Source: Shouchella miscanthi
GTDB taxonomy: Bacteria; Bacillota; Bacilli; Bacillales; Bacillaceae_D
Assembly (NCBI RefSeq): GCF_007725405.1
Contig: NZ_CP042163.1
Span: forward strand, 3,100,001-3,164,000
Direction of reading: 5' to 3'
Length of the DNA: 64,000 nt
Below are positions 6,933-15,858 of this stretch, piece by piece. The notes beneath the pieces were generated by a model, which worked only from the letters and a program-made list of their open reading frames with translations, was not told the origin of the DNA and did not search any database. A program made the position numbers and the translations under genes. How positions within the stretch are numbered: the stretch's first letter is position 1; each line of letters opens with the position of its first letter.

Positions 6933-8207
6933 TTATAAGTCCAGTTGCTTTTTCGTATCCAGCGTATTCAATTGTTCATATTCTGCTACCTGTTTTTGAA
7001 AAACAAGGAAAAAATAAATGGAACCAATCACATAAAGCGCTGCAGTAATACAGAATACAATAGCATAACCTGTGTAAGCACCATATACTGCCACAATTCC
7101 CATTGAAACTGGACCCATTAGTGCCCAACCTAGTTGAAACACCATTTGTGTGACTGAGTTCGCAGTCCCCCTCATCTGAGGATGAATTAATCTCATTACA
7201 AGTGCCGCTTGAATGGGATTACCTGCATTCATTAACGCTTGCCTAAAGAGGAAACCGATGATGGCGAACCAAATGACATTTGTAAATGCTGTCATGAGTA
7301 AAAAAGGAATAGAGCCCATTTGTAGTAAAAATACTGCACGAACTTCCCCTACACGGTCAACGACTTTTGGTCCAATTAACATGGCAATAACTGTCATGGC
7401 CTGGCCTAGCGATAACACAAGACCGATTGTCGAGTAGTTTAAATGGAACCGATCGTTAAAATAAAGATTCAAGTATGGAATAACTAGTCCTGAACCAAAT
7501 CCAATTAACAAACTAGAGAAGGCGAATAAACCAATGAGCTTCCATTCTCTTCTTTTCGGTATGTACGATTTCGCAACAGCTAGTTCTTGTACGCTGTTTA
7601 CTTTTTGTGATTCTTTTACCTTTAATAAGGGAAAAAATGCGACACACGCTAACACACAAGCACTAAACAGAGTCACTTGAATCGCTTGAAGCATCGTTAA
7701 TTATGTCCATGCAAACAATCCATCTGTCATCAAGCCGCCAAATAAATGGCCAAAAACATTTGCTGCCATCATTAAGGCAGCATGGAGGGAGAATAACTTT
7801 ACTCGCTGTTTTTCTTTTGAGTGCTCTGCTAATAAAGGAATAGCAGACACTTGTAAGAAAGCGAAGAAAAATCCAGTTACACCTGCTCCTACTACTAACA
7901 ACCATTCAGCGGTTCCTACTGATCGAATAAAAAAACTGACCGCTAACATACTTGCGCCAATTAACAACATGTTCTTACGTCCAAAGCGGTCACCAATTAT
8001 GCCAGCCGGTAATAGCGCTATTGCTGTTGCAGCTGCTTGACAGGCTATAATCGAGCCATTTAGTTGATCATCATAACCTAATTCCCGAACAAAAAATGGG
8101 TACATGACGATAAAAATCCCCATAGCTGTATTGAAGCAAAGCGACGAAAGAAAAAAAGAACGAACAGTCTGATTATAAGGATGAAACAACTTAGTTATTA
8201 CTTTCAT
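6933..8207 (-). pseudogene. MFS transporter gene interrupted by an in-frame TAA
   Basis: Two open segments on the same frame are separated by one TAA codon at 7701-7703. The first (8207 down, 168 codons) starts MKVITKLFHPYNQTVRSF and holds the N-terminal helices with the MFS loop motif GIIGDRFGRKNMLL. The second begins two codons after the stop (LTMLQAIQVTLF) and continues helices to the normal C-terminus. Together they give about 424 codons, a full-length 12-helix transporter. No length change exists, so this is a nonsense mutation, not a frameshift. Possible outcomes are loss of function, readthrough, reinitiation at the ATG (7694) two codons later, or a sequencing error. Substrate unknown; drug or sugar efflux-like. 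Confidence 0.85.
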
Positions 8208-8221
8208 ATCAACGTCCCCAT

Positions 8222-8269
8222 TTAGCGGTTATTTCGTCTCTCTAAGTAATTATACGAAATCCCCGCTAA
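8222..8269. repeat. Interrupted 14-bp inverted repeat over the MFS promoter region
   Basis: Plus strand: TTAGCGG, two bases, ATTTCGT, 16-base centre, ACGAAAT, two bases, CCGCTAA. Each arm has two perfectly matched 7-mers. On the minus strand a TATAAT (8249-8254) lies in the centre, upstream of the MFS start at 8207. It looks like an operator or leader hairpin; no U-run follows, so a terminator is unlikely. Confidence 0.6.
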
Positions 8270-8281
8270 TAAGGGTAGCGT

Positions 8282-8503
8282 TTAATGCCAACTATCCTCA
8301 ATAAACGAAGTTACTTCATTCCAACCTTCATTCTGCGCTTGAAAGATTTGCTCATTATCAAAGATATAGCCAGAATTCATATGATGTTGAAGGCCTTGAC
8401 TTGTCTCAATGACTTCCCCGATCATTGCACCATCGACATAAAGCTTTAGTCGACCTCCGTCATACTTTGCGACAACTTTTTGAGTGATATTTACGTTTTC
8501 CAT
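8282..8503 (-). CDS. yusG: YusG-like small protein (DUF2553 family)
   Basis: A 73-residue acidic soluble protein starting MENVNITQKVVAKYDGGRLK, with AAGGAGG six bases before the ATG. It resembles the uncharacterised B. subtilis YusG family by length, sequence feel and its position immediately downstream of gcvH. No catalytic motif, signal peptide or membrane helix is visible. Function unknown. Confidence 0.7.
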   Translation of the reverse strand: MENVNITQKVVAKYDGGRLKLYVDGAMIGEVIETSQGLQHHMNSGYIFDNEQIFQAQNEGWNEVTSFIEDSWH

Positions 8504-8583
8504 AAATTCCTCCTTGGGCCTCTCCGCCTACCATTATCGTATGTGCGAGAGCATGCTCCTATCCGAGGGAAGATCAGCCAAAT

Positions 8584-8610
8584 AAAAAAAAGCCTGTTAA
8601 ACAGGCTTTT
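8584..8610 (-). terminator. Rho-independent terminator of gcvH
   Basis: Minus strand: AAAGCCTGTT/AACAGGCTTT followed by TTTTTATT. The gcvH stop codon overlaps the first stem base pairs, so the hairpin forms right behind the ribosome. Confidence 0.85.
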
Positions 8611-8998
8611 ACTCTTCTTCATTAATCATGCTACTATATTCACTTGGAGACATGAGCTTGTCCAGTTCACTTGAATCTGTTGGCTCTACAACGATCATCC
8701 ATGCTTTTTCATACGGTGACTCATTGACAAACTCTGGTGAGTCATCTAAGTCTTCGTTCACTTCAACGACTTTTCCGCTTACTGGCGCATACAATTCTGA
8801 CACAGTTTTCACTGACTCTACACTACCAAACGGTTCATTTGCTTCAATTTCATCCCCAACTTCAGGTAATTCAACAAAAACAATATCGCCTAATTCAGAT
8901 TGCGCAAAGTCCGTAATCCCAATTCGTACGTTTCCATCTTCCGTTTTTACCCATTCGTGTTCTTCAGAATACTTTAGCTCTTGTGGTAATTTACTCAT
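8609..8998 (-). CDS. gcvH: GcvH, glycine cleavage system H protein (lipoyl carrier)
   Basis: A 129-residue lipoyl carrier that shuttles the aminomethyl group between GcvP, GcvT and the dihydrolipoamide dehydrogenase; in bacilli it is also the entry point for protein lipoylation. The lipoylated lysine is K64 in [14 protein letters not shown]. The N-terminus [15 protein letters not shown] is typical. It is monocistronic with its own terminator; the other gcv genes are not in the window, as in B. subtilis. Confidence 0.97.
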   Translation of the reverse strand: MSKLPQELKYSEEHEWVKTEDGNVRIGITDFAQSELGDIVFVELPEVGDEIEANEPFGSVESVKTVSELYAPVSGKVVEVNEDLDDSPEFVNESPYEKAWMIVVEPTDSSELDKLMSPSEYSSMINEEE

Positions 8999-9082
8999 GT
9001 CGTCCCCTCCATCGTTACGGTCTCACCATCATCATACATGAAAATGACTGTTCCGAAAAGAAGAACTTATTTGAACGTATCC

Positions 9083-9439
9083 TTAAGCCCAGTTCGTTTC
9101 AAATTGTTCTTCTTTAAAGCCCAAGGTAACCTTCGTGCCATCCGTTACAATTGGTCGCTTAATCAACATTCCGTCGGACGCCAACAATTCATATTGCTCT
9201 TGCTCTGACATATGTGCTCGCTTATTTTTCAAGTCTAGTTCACGATATTTTTTTCCACTTGTATTAAAAAATGCCTTGAGCTCTAAACCACTTTTTTGAT
9301 GTAGCTCTTTTAACTCCTCGGCACTAGGTGGGTTTTCCACAATATGAATGGCTTCATATGAAACACTTTGTGCATCCAACCACTTCTTCGCATTACGGCA
9401 TGTACCACATTTCGGGTATTCATATAGTGTTACACTCAT
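9083..9439 (-). CDS. yusI: ArsC/Spx-family thioredoxin-fold protein (YusI-like)
   Basis: A 118-residue cytosolic protein of the ArsC/Spx superfamily. The N-terminal motif YPKCGTCRNAKKWLD carries the CxxC (C11, C14) found in Spx, and RPIVTDG near residue 96 matches the RPI motif of the family. It could be a thiol reductase or an RNA-polymerase-binding regulator; B. subtilis YusI is uncharacterised and occupies the same place between gcvH and fadE. GGAGGAGG precedes the ATG. Confidence 0.85.
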   Translation of the reverse strand: MSVTLYEYPKCGTCRNAKKWLDAQSVSYEAIHIVENPPSAEELKELHQKSGLELKAFFNTSGKKYRELDLKNKRAHMSEQEQYELLASDGMLIKRPIVTDGTKVTLGFKEEQFETNWA

Positions 9440-9489
9440 TTTTTGTCCTCCTCCTGTATCGTTTCGTACCTCACGGACATTTTACCATA

Positions 9490-9520
9490 ATTGAAAAGGA
9501 AACAGCGAATCGCTGTTTCC
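9490..9520 (-). terminator. Rho-independent terminator of the fad operon
   Basis: Near-perfect palindrome GGAAACAGCGA/TCGCTGTTTCC (9498-9520) followed on the minus strand by TTTTCAATT. Lies about 75 bases after the fadE stop. Confidence 0.6.
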
Positions 9521-9596
9521 TTTCTGAGGAGAACACTCCTTGCGAGAGGAGCATTTATTTTTTTTTGAGGAATTACCCTCAAAAGTGTTACTCTTT

Positions 9597-11381
9597 TTAC
9601 ACTACGAATTTCTTTTCAGCAATGACTGCTTTGGCAATCTCTCGCTTCTTTCCTACAACGTTAATCGGTGTATGTCTTGTTAATTTCTTTAACATTGACA
9701 GCATAGTGCGAAGTGTATCACCCTCTTCAACGTGAACGAGTGCTTTTTTCGCATTTGCTTCAATACGATTAATGGCTTCTTGTGCAAATACTTGTGTCAT
9801 TAATAATTTTTGATTTTGTGCGTCGACTGAAGACTTCTGAATGGCCTTCTCAGTGCGCAAAATGACAGACTCTAATGAATAAATATCGTTCACAATATCA
9901 GCAACAACCGCTAGAATTTCTTGTTCCTTGTCGAGTTCAGGGCCATATTTTTGCGCACCAGTTCCAGCAATCATCAAGAATATTTTCTTTGCCATTCCTA
10001 ATAAATACTTTTCTTGTTCAAGAGGCTCATCACCTACTTCTTGCGGCATTAACATCATTAATTCTTCTTGAAGCGCTGTTGCCTTTTCAAGAAACGGTAG
10101 CTCCCCTTTCATCGCTTTACGCAAGAGAGTACCAGGAACAAGCATACGGTTAATTTCATTTGTACCTTCGAAGATTCGATTAATACGAGAATCACGGTAA
10201 ATACGCTCTACTTGATATTCAGCCATAAACCCATAACCACCATGAATTTGAACCGCTTCGTCAGCGACGAAATCCAGGGTTTCAGAGCCATCAAATTTAT
10301 TTAAGGAACATTCAATTGCATATTCCGCTATGGCATTCGCTACCGCACGACCATCTTTTTGTTCTTCTTCAGAAAGACTTGCAAATCGATCTTCAATTAA
10401 GCCACCTGTTCGATATATGGCACTCTCTGACGCGAAAATTTCTGTCGCCATCGACGCGAGCTTCTCTTGGATTAAACGGAAGGAAGCAATAGGTGTTTTA
10501 AATTGTTTACGCTCGGTTGCATAAGTTGCTGCAAGTTCTAGTGCAACTTTTGCTCCACCAATGCACCCTACACCTAACTTATAACGTCCAATATTTAAAA
10601 TGTTAAACGCGATAATATGGCCTCGACCAATTTCACCTAGTACATTTTCTACAGGAACGTTTGCATCCTCTAATACTAGTGTACGTGTCGATGATCCTTT
10701 AATACCCATTTTCTTTTCTTCAGGGCCAGTAGATACGCCATTAAATTCTTTTTCCACAATAAAAGCTGTAAATTTCTCACCATCAATTTTTGCATAAACA
10801 ACAAATACATCTGCAAAAGCAGAGTTTGTAATCCACTGCTTTTCTCCATTTAGTACATAATGTGTTCCTTCTTCGTTTAAAACAGCAGTTGTTTTAGCTC
10901 CTAAAGCATCTGAGCCTGAGCTTGGCTCCGTTAGGGCATAGGCAGCAAATTTTTCACCTGTCGCAAGAGCCGGTAAATATTTTTTCTTCTGTTCATGCGA
11001 ACCAAAGAACACAATTGGCAGCGTACCAATTCCCACGTGAGCGCCATGACTTAAACCAAATGCTCCGACTCGACTAAAGCGCTCTGATATAAGAGATGAG
11101 CTAATCTTATCTAGCCCAATACCACCATATTCTTCTGGCACATCCGCTCCGAGTAAGCCAAGCTCGCCTGCTTTTTTTAGTAATCGTGTTGTGTGTTGGA
11201 ATTCATGATTTTCAATTGCGTCTACATACGGTTTCACATCTTTTTCAATGAAATCCTCTGTTGTCCGGGCAATCATCAACTGCTCTTCTGTAAAATCTTC
11301 CGGTGCAAAATAGTGTGATGCATCAATATCTTCTAGTAAAAAGCTGCCACCTTTTAATAAATTCCCTGTTGCTTCACTCAT
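9597..11381 (-). CDS. fadE: FadE, acyl-CoA dehydrogenase
   Basis: Flavoprotein catalysing the first, alpha-beta desaturation step of fatty acid beta-oxidation. The roughly 594-residue protein has the acyl-CoA dehydrogenase core (for example FAAYALTEPSSGSDALGAKT and HGGYGFMAEYQVERIYRD) with the catalytic Glu in FEGTNEINR, plus a long C-terminal extension as in YusJ. The ATG at 11381 is chosen: GGAGG lies eight bases ahead, whereas an ATG seven codons earlier lies before that site. Third gene of fadN-fadA-fadE, 21 bases after fadA. Confidence 0.95.
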   Translation of the reverse strand: MSEATGNLLKGGSFLLEDIDASHYFAPEDFTEEQLMIARTTEDFIEKDVKPYVDAIENHEFQHTTRLLKKAGELGLLGADVPEEYGGIGLDKISSSLISERFSRVGAFGLSHGAHVGIGTLPIVFFGSHEQKKKYLPALATGEKFAAYALTEPSSGSDALGAKTTAVLNEEGTHYVLNGEKQWITNSAFADVFVVYAKIDGEKFTAFIVEKEFNGVSTGPEEKKMGIKGSSTRTLVLEDANVPVENVLGEIGRGHIIAFNILNIGRYKLGVGCIGGAKVALELAATYATERKQFKTPIASFRLIQEKLASMATEIFASESAIYRTGGLIEDRFASLSEEEQKDGRAVANAIAEYAIECSLNKFDGSETLDFVADEAVQIHGGYGFMAEYQVERIYRDSRINRIFEGTNEINRMLVPGTLLRKAMKGELPFLEKATALQEELMMLMPQEVGDEPLEQEKYLLGMAKKIFLMIAGTGAQKYGPELDKEQEILAVVADIVNDIYSLESVILRTEKAIQKSSVDAQNQKLLMTQVFAQEAINRIEANAKKALVHVEEGDTLRTMLSMLKKLTRHTPINVVGKKREIAKAVIAEKKFVV

Positions 11382-11402
11382 CTTTATTTCCTCCTCCAAC
11401 AT

Positions 11403-12581
11403 TTAAATAAGTTCAAATACCCCTGCAGCACCCATTCCGCCACCAATACACATTGTCACAACACCAAACTGCTGACCGCTTCGCTTCATTTCATGGGCTA
11501 ACGATAAGGTAAGTTTAGACCCTGTACATCCAAGTGGATGACCAAGTGCAATTGCGCCACCATTTACATTTACTTTGTCATGATCAAGACCAAGTGTGCG
11601 AATAATGGCTAGTGACTGGGATGCAAATGCCTCATTTAATTCAAACAAACCAATATCCTCTAACTGTAAACCAGCTTGACGAACGGCTTTCGGAATTGCT
11701 TCAATCGGTCCAATACCCATGACTTCCGGAGCTACACCTGCAACAGCGAAGCTTCGAAATGCAAGGAGTGGTGATAGTCCTCGCTCAAGGGCTTCTTCTT
11801 TTTCCATTAATAAAACGGCCGCTGCTCCGTCACTCATTTGGGAAGAGTTTCCTGCTGTAACTGTTCCTTTCAATTGAAACGCTGGTTTAAGCTTTGCAAG
11901 CCCCTCTATTGTTGTATCTGCTCTTACGCCTTCATCAACAGCCACCATTCGATCAAGGACACTTACTTTTCCATCTTCACCAAGTACGTGCTCTTCCACA
12001 TGAACGGGTACGATTTCGTCGTCAAAATGTCCATTTTTCATCGCAATCGCAGCTCGACGGTGACTTTCAGTTGCAAATGCGTCTTGATCGGAACGACTAA
12101 TATCGTATTGCCGAGCGACTTCTTCCGCTGTATACCCCATCGACATATAATATTCAGGCGCTTCATCAATTAGCTTCGGGTTTGGCTTCACAACGTGACC
12201 ACCAATTGGAATCATACTCATTGATTCAGCTCCGCCAGCTACAATAATTTTACTTTGACCGAGCATAATACGCTCTGCACCGTACGCAATCGTTTGAAGT
12301 CCTGATGCGCAGTAACGATTAATGGTGACAGCAGGTACCGACTGCGGAATACCCGCTAACACACTTAAGTTACGCGCCATATTCATTCCTTGTTCTGCTT
12401 CAGGCATGGCACAACCAATAATGACATCTTCTATTTCATTCAGTTCTACGTTTCCAGCTCTGCGTATTGTCTCCTTTACTGCGGTGGCTCCTAGATCATC
12501 TGAACGTACATGGGCGAATGCACCTCGCTTCGCCTTTCCTACAGGCGTACGCGCACCTGACACAATGACAGCTTCTTTCAC
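11403..12581 (-). CDS. fadA: FadA, 3-ketoacyl-CoA thiolase
   Basis: Thiolase that releases acetyl-CoA in the last step of beta-oxidation. The nucleophile is Cys91 in NRYCASGLQ; the C-terminal catalytic signatures are GHPLGCTG (His) and CIGGGMGAAG (Cys). 392 residues is standard. It follows fadN by 12 bases and precedes fadE, the same order as yusL-yusK-yusJ in B. subtilis. Expression should follow the FadR site upstream of fadN. Confidence 0.97.
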   Translation of the reverse strand: MKEAVIVSGARTPVGKAKRGAFAHVRSDDLGATAVKETIRRAGNVELNEIEDVIIGCAMPEAEQGMNMARNLSVLAGIPQSVPAVTINRYCASGLQTIAYGAERIMLGQSKIIVAGGAESMSMIPIGGHVVKPNPKLIDEAPEYYMSMGYTAEEVARQYDISRSDQDAFATESHRRAAIAMKNGHFDDEIVPVHVEEHVLGEDGKVSVLDRMVAVDEGVRADTTIEGLAKLKPAFQLKGTVTAGNSSQMSDGAAAVLLMEKEEALERGLSPLLAFRSFAVAGVAPEVMGIGPIEAIPKAVRQAGLQLEDIGLFELNEAFASQSLAIIRTLGLDHDKVNVNGGAIALGHPLGCTGSKLTLSLAHEMKRSGQQFGVVTMCIGGGMGAAGVFELI

Positions 12582-12593
12582 GCACGATCCCTC

Positions 12594-14963
12594 CTAATTA
12601 CGTAATGGCTTTCCTTTAGCAAGCATATACTGCATACGTTGCTGCGATTTCGGCTCTCCGATCAAGCTAAGAAAAGCTTCTCGTTCTAAATCAAGTAAAT
12701 ACTGCTCATCCACAAGTGTTCCTTCTTTTAAACGACCACCAGAAAGAACGAAAGCAAGCTTCTTTGCAATCTTTAAATCATGTTCCGATGCATAGCCGCC
12801 CCACTTCATCATTTCTGCTCCTAGCATTAACGTTGCGTAACCAGCCTCTCCTGTAACAGGAATTTTCTTTTTCACTGGTGCTTTATAGCCACTGTTGTAA
12901 AGAGAAATCACTTTTTGCTTCGCTTCTTCATTTACAAAAAGATCATTCATCACAATGCCGTCCCGATAATTCATGAACCCATTTTCCCTTGCTTCGGCAG
13001 CAGATGTGGATACTTTTGCTGTTGCAATCGTTTCAAAGGTTTCGCGTACAGCTTTTTGTAGTTGAGCAGGCGTTTCCCCAAAGCGCTCTATGTTTCTCAG
13101 ATACAACTCTTTGTTACCACCGCCTCCTGGGATAAGACCAACGCCAACTTCTACAAGACCCATATAGGTTTCATGGCTTGCTTGTATACTTGCAGCTGGT
13201 AAGCTAATTTCAGCGCCTCCTCCAAGAGTCATTTGAAATGGTGCTGTCACAACAGGTACATTGGCATAACGAATGTTCGCTGTTGCTTGCTGGAATTGTT
13301 TCACGACTAAATCCAGTTCAAAGAAGTTATCATCTTGTGCTTCCATAAGCATCATCATTAAATTGGCGCCAACGCAAAAGTTCTTGCTTTCATTTCCAAT
13401 AACAAGGCCTTTAAAATTCTTTTCCACTTCTACAATCGATTTATTAATCATTTGAATGACATCAAGACCAATGGAATTATTAGGAGAAGTGAATTTCAAT
13501 AAGGCTACATCGTCTCCAACATCAATTAAAGAAGCGCCTGTATTTTTTAAAACTGTATTCGTTTTCACTAAATGATGAAGCGACAAATATTTTTCGTGCT
13601 GACGGATTGGTGTGTGTTGCCCTTCATGAAGAAATTGACCTTCTTCATAAAAGCCTTCTTTGCCATTGTTATAAAGGTCTTCAACCCAACTCGGAATCGA
13701 GCGGTTTTCCTCCTTCATTCTTTCAACGGTTTGTCTAAAACCAAGGGCATCCCATAGTTCATATGGCCCCATACTCCAGCCAAAGCCCCAGCGCATGGCT
13801 TCATCAACGGCTAGAACGTCATTCGCAATCTCATACGTTTTTTCAGCTGTGTAAAGTAATACAGGACTAATAATATTCCAAAGCAATTCACCTGCTCTGT
13901 CATTAGCAAAAACAACGGCTTGGATTTTTTGATTCTTGGATGTTAGCGTTTTCGTTTTCTCAATTGAAGGTGCTTTTAGTTTCTTTCGTTCTTGATACTC
14001 CATTGTTTCAGGGTTTAGCTCATAAATCACACCGTCTTTTTTTTGAAAGAACCCTTGCCCTGCCTTTGCACCAATCCAACCTTTATCGGCCATTTCTCGC
14101 ATAAAACCAGGAGGATCAAACATCCTTTGCTCATCCCCTGTTGCAACATCGTGGACATTTTTCGCTACATGTAAAAATGTATCTAGACCAACTACATCTA
14201 ACGTCCGGAACGTCGCACTTTTAGGACGACCTATTAGCGTACCCGTAACAGAATCTACCTCACCGACTGAGTAACCACCACGAAGCATTTCATGAACCGT
14301 TACAAGTAAACCGTACGTACCGATACGGTTTGCAATAAAATTCGGTGTATCTTTAGCCTCAACTACACCTTTCCCTAAAGACTGTTCAGCGAAGGAACGC
14401 ACAAACTCTATTACTTCCTGTTTTGTTTCCTCTAGCGGGATCACTTCAAGAAGTTTTAAGTAACGTGGAGGGTTAAAGAAGTGTGTCCCAAGAAAATGTG
14501 CTTTGAAGTCCTCACTACGTTCCTCCGCCATTGCTTTAATTGAAATCCCAGATGTATTTGAAGACACAATAGTACCTTCTTTTCTAACACGATCAATTTT
14601 CGCAAATAATTCTTTTTTCGCTTCTAGATTTTCAACGATGACTTCAATAATCCAATCGACATCCTTCAAGCGATGCAAATCATCTTCCACATTGCCAGTT
14701 TCAATTAAATCAACATTCTTTTTTGAAGCAAGTGGTGCTGGCTTTTGTTTTAATAGCTTTTTAACTGCCGTATCAGCTAAATGATTACGGGCGCGTTTTC
14801 TCTCAGCGGTTGCAACACTCGCTGATGCCCCTCCTGCTTCTTTTTCTTTTGGAACAATATCAAGAAGTAAAACAGGAATTCCTGCATTTGTTAAATGAGC
14901 GGCGATACTTGCCCCCATAACACCTGATCCAATGACAGCTGTTTTTTTTATGTGACGTGACAT
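12594..14963 (-). CDS. fadN: FadN, 3-hydroxyacyl-CoA dehydrogenase / enoyl-CoA hydratase
   Basis: Bifunctional beta-oxidation enzyme of 789 residues. The N-terminal NAD-binding Rossmann motif GSGVMG lies near residue 12, followed by the hydroxyacyl-CoA dehydrogenase domain (HFFNPPRYLKLLEVI, KDTPNFIANRIG); the hydratase/isomerase domain is in the C-terminal half (GLVIGNESKNFCVGANL, GGGAEISL). The second of two in-frame ATGs is preferred because the first directly abuts GGAGG. First gene of the operon, with a FadR-type operator 31 bases upstream. Confidence 0.96.
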   Translation of the reverse strand: MSRHIKKTAVIGSGVMGASIAAHLTNAGIPVLLLDIVPKEKEAGGASASVATAERKRARNHLADTAVKKLLKQKPAPLASKKNVDLIETGNVEDDLHRLKDVDWIIEVIVENLEAKKELFAKIDRVRKEGTIVSSNTSGISIKAMAEERSEDFKAHFLGTHFFNPPRYLKLLEVIPLEETKQEVIEFVRSFAEQSLGKGVVEAKDTPNFIANRIGTYGLLVTVHEMLRGGYSVGEVDSVTGTLIGRPKSATFRTLDVVGLDTFLHVAKNVHDVATGDEQRMFDPPGFMREMADKGWIGAKAGQGFFQKKDGVIYELNPETMEYQERKKLKAPSIEKTKTLTSKNQKIQAVVFANDRAGELLWNIISPVLLYTAEKTYEIANDVLAVDEAMRWGFGWSMGPYELWDALGFRQTVERMKEENRSIPSWVEDLYNNGKEGFYEEGQFLHEGQHTPIRQHEKYLSLHHLVKTNTVLKNTGASLIDVGDDVALLKFTSPNNSIGLDVIQMINKSIVEVEKNFKGLVIGNESKNFCVGANLMMMLMEAQDDNFFELDLVVKQFQQATANIRYANVPVVTAPFQMTLGGGAEISLPAASIQASHETYMGLVEVGVGLIPGGGGNKELYLRNIERFGETPAQLQKAVRETFETIATAKVSTSAAEARENGFMNYRDGIVMNDLFVNEEAKQKVISLYNSGYKAPVKKKIPVTGEAGYATLMLGAEMMKWGGYASEHDLKIAKKLAFVLSGGRLKEGTLVDEQYLLDLEREAFLSLIGEPKSQQRMQYMLAKGKPLRN

Positions 14964-14993
14964 CGTTCGTGTCATCCTCCTCTCATACTAAAA

Positions 14994-15011
14994 CGAATGA
15001 ATACTCATTCA
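14994..15011. promoter_or_regulatory. FadR operator of fadNAE
   Basis: The palindrome GAATGAATACTCATTCA agrees with the Bacillus FadR consensus TGAATGAMTANTCATTCA at 17 of 18 positions. It sits immediately upstream of fadN. In bacilli FadR represses beta-oxidation genes and is released by long-chain acyl-CoA (established for B. subtilis). Confidence 0.9.
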
Positions 15012-15114
15012 TTTTTTGAGCTAAAAAAAACGCTCGTGACATAAGCTTTCTTTCACTATACCGAATAATGATAGCGTTTGCAATACCATTTTTCTACAGA
15101 TTCCTCATTATTTT

Positions 15115-15144
15115 TGTATAAAACAAGCTCATTACAAAATACTA
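15115..15144 (+). promoter_or_regulatory. Possible sigma-G/sigma-F type promoter of the coat genes
   Basis: TGTATA (15115-15120), 17 bases, AATACTA (15138-15144), similar to forespore consensus (TGAATA / CATACTA). It is 33 bases before the first coat gene. No good sigma-A promoter is seen. Confidence 0.35.
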
Positions 15145-15176
15145 ACAGTGATTGTTATTTCTTAAGGAGGTACATG

Positions 15177-15455
15177 ATGGACCAACAACAACAACAGCAG
15201 TTTCAACAACAACCAACAGCTCAAACAACGATGCAAGAAGCTCCGGCTGTCATTACAGGCAAAGATTTAAATTATATTAACGATATGATGGCCTGGAATT
15301 TAACCGCAGCCAAAAAAGCTCATGCATTTGCACAAAGCTGCCAAGATCAAGACATTAAGCAAGCGATTGATCAAGCTGGTCAAATGCACCAACGTCATTA
15401 TGAGCAGTTTTTACAATTGCTGCAAAGTCAAAATCAACCACCCACTTATCAATAA
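15177..15455 (+). CDS. CotF-like spore coat protein (YusN-like), short
   Basis: A 92-residue protein starting MDQQQQQQFQQQPTAQT: a Gln-rich N-terminal tail followed by a helical segment DLNYINDMMAWNLTAAKKAHAFAQSC, typical of CotF-type coat/ferritin-like proteins. AAGGAGG lies six bases before this ATG (another ATG is one codon earlier). It is in tandem with a second coat-like gene and occupies the yusN locus next to the fad operon. Structural role in the spore coat is inferred from the family. Confidence 0.75.
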   Translation: MDQQQQQQFQQQPTAQTTMQEAPAVITGKDLNYINDMMAWNLTAAKKAHAFAQSCQDQDIKQAIDQAGQMHQRHYEQFLQLLQSQNQPPTYQ

Positions 15456-15467
15456 GGAGGCTATCTC

Positions 15468-15791
15468 ATGAATCAACAGCAACATGTTCAGAATCCAAAG
15501 ATTCAAATTCCGACTACATCAGCAATGACGGACCAAGATTATATTACGGATATGCTTTCAACAGAGAAGTACATCACTGTCTCATATTCAATTGCAGAGC
15601 ATGAAGCAAGTCATGAAGCGTATTATCAAACGATTCATCAAGCAAATAATGAGGCTTCGCAAATGCAACGCTCTCTTTACGAGACAATGTTTCGTAAAGG
15701 ACTTTATGGCTTAACACCAACGCAAGATACACAAATCCAGCAAAGCTATCAACAGCATACAACGGATAAGGCACAGTTACCGTATCAATAA
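15468..15791 (+). CDS. CotF-like spore coat protein
   Basis: A 107-residue protein with a short Gln-rich N-terminus, then DQDYITDMLSTEKYITVSYSIAEHEASHEAYYQTIHQANNE, the helical coat F domain, and a Gln-rich C-terminal tail. AAGGAGG six bases upstream; 12 bases after the preceding coat gene, hence co-transcribed. The two products share the 'D.DYI.DML/DLNYINDMM' start of the domain and may have arisen by duplication or split. It marks the organism as a spore-former. Confidence 0.8.
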   Translation: MNQQQHVQNPKIQIPTTSAMTDQDYITDMLSTEKYITVSYSIAEHEASHEAYYQTIHQANNEASQMQRSLYETMFRKGLYGLTPTQDTQIQQSYQQHTTDKAQLPYQ

Positions 15792-15795
15792 TAAA

Positions 15796-15840
15796 TAGAC
15801 GCTAGGCGCAACATCCAATCAAGGTTCGCCTAGCGCTCTG
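15796..15840. terminator. Bidirectional terminator hairpin between coat and catalase genes
   Basis: A 9-bp GC-rich stem CGCTAGGCG/CGCCTAGCG (15800-15835) with an 18-base loop between convergent genes. U-tracts are weak on both sides. Confidence 0.6.
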
Positions 15841-15858
15841 ATTACGAAACACGACCTC

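Noticed and set aside
9328-9735. Plus-strand open frame of 135 codons opposite yusI and fadE
   Set aside because: It is antisense to well-supported genes, has no ribosome site and the translation resembles no family.
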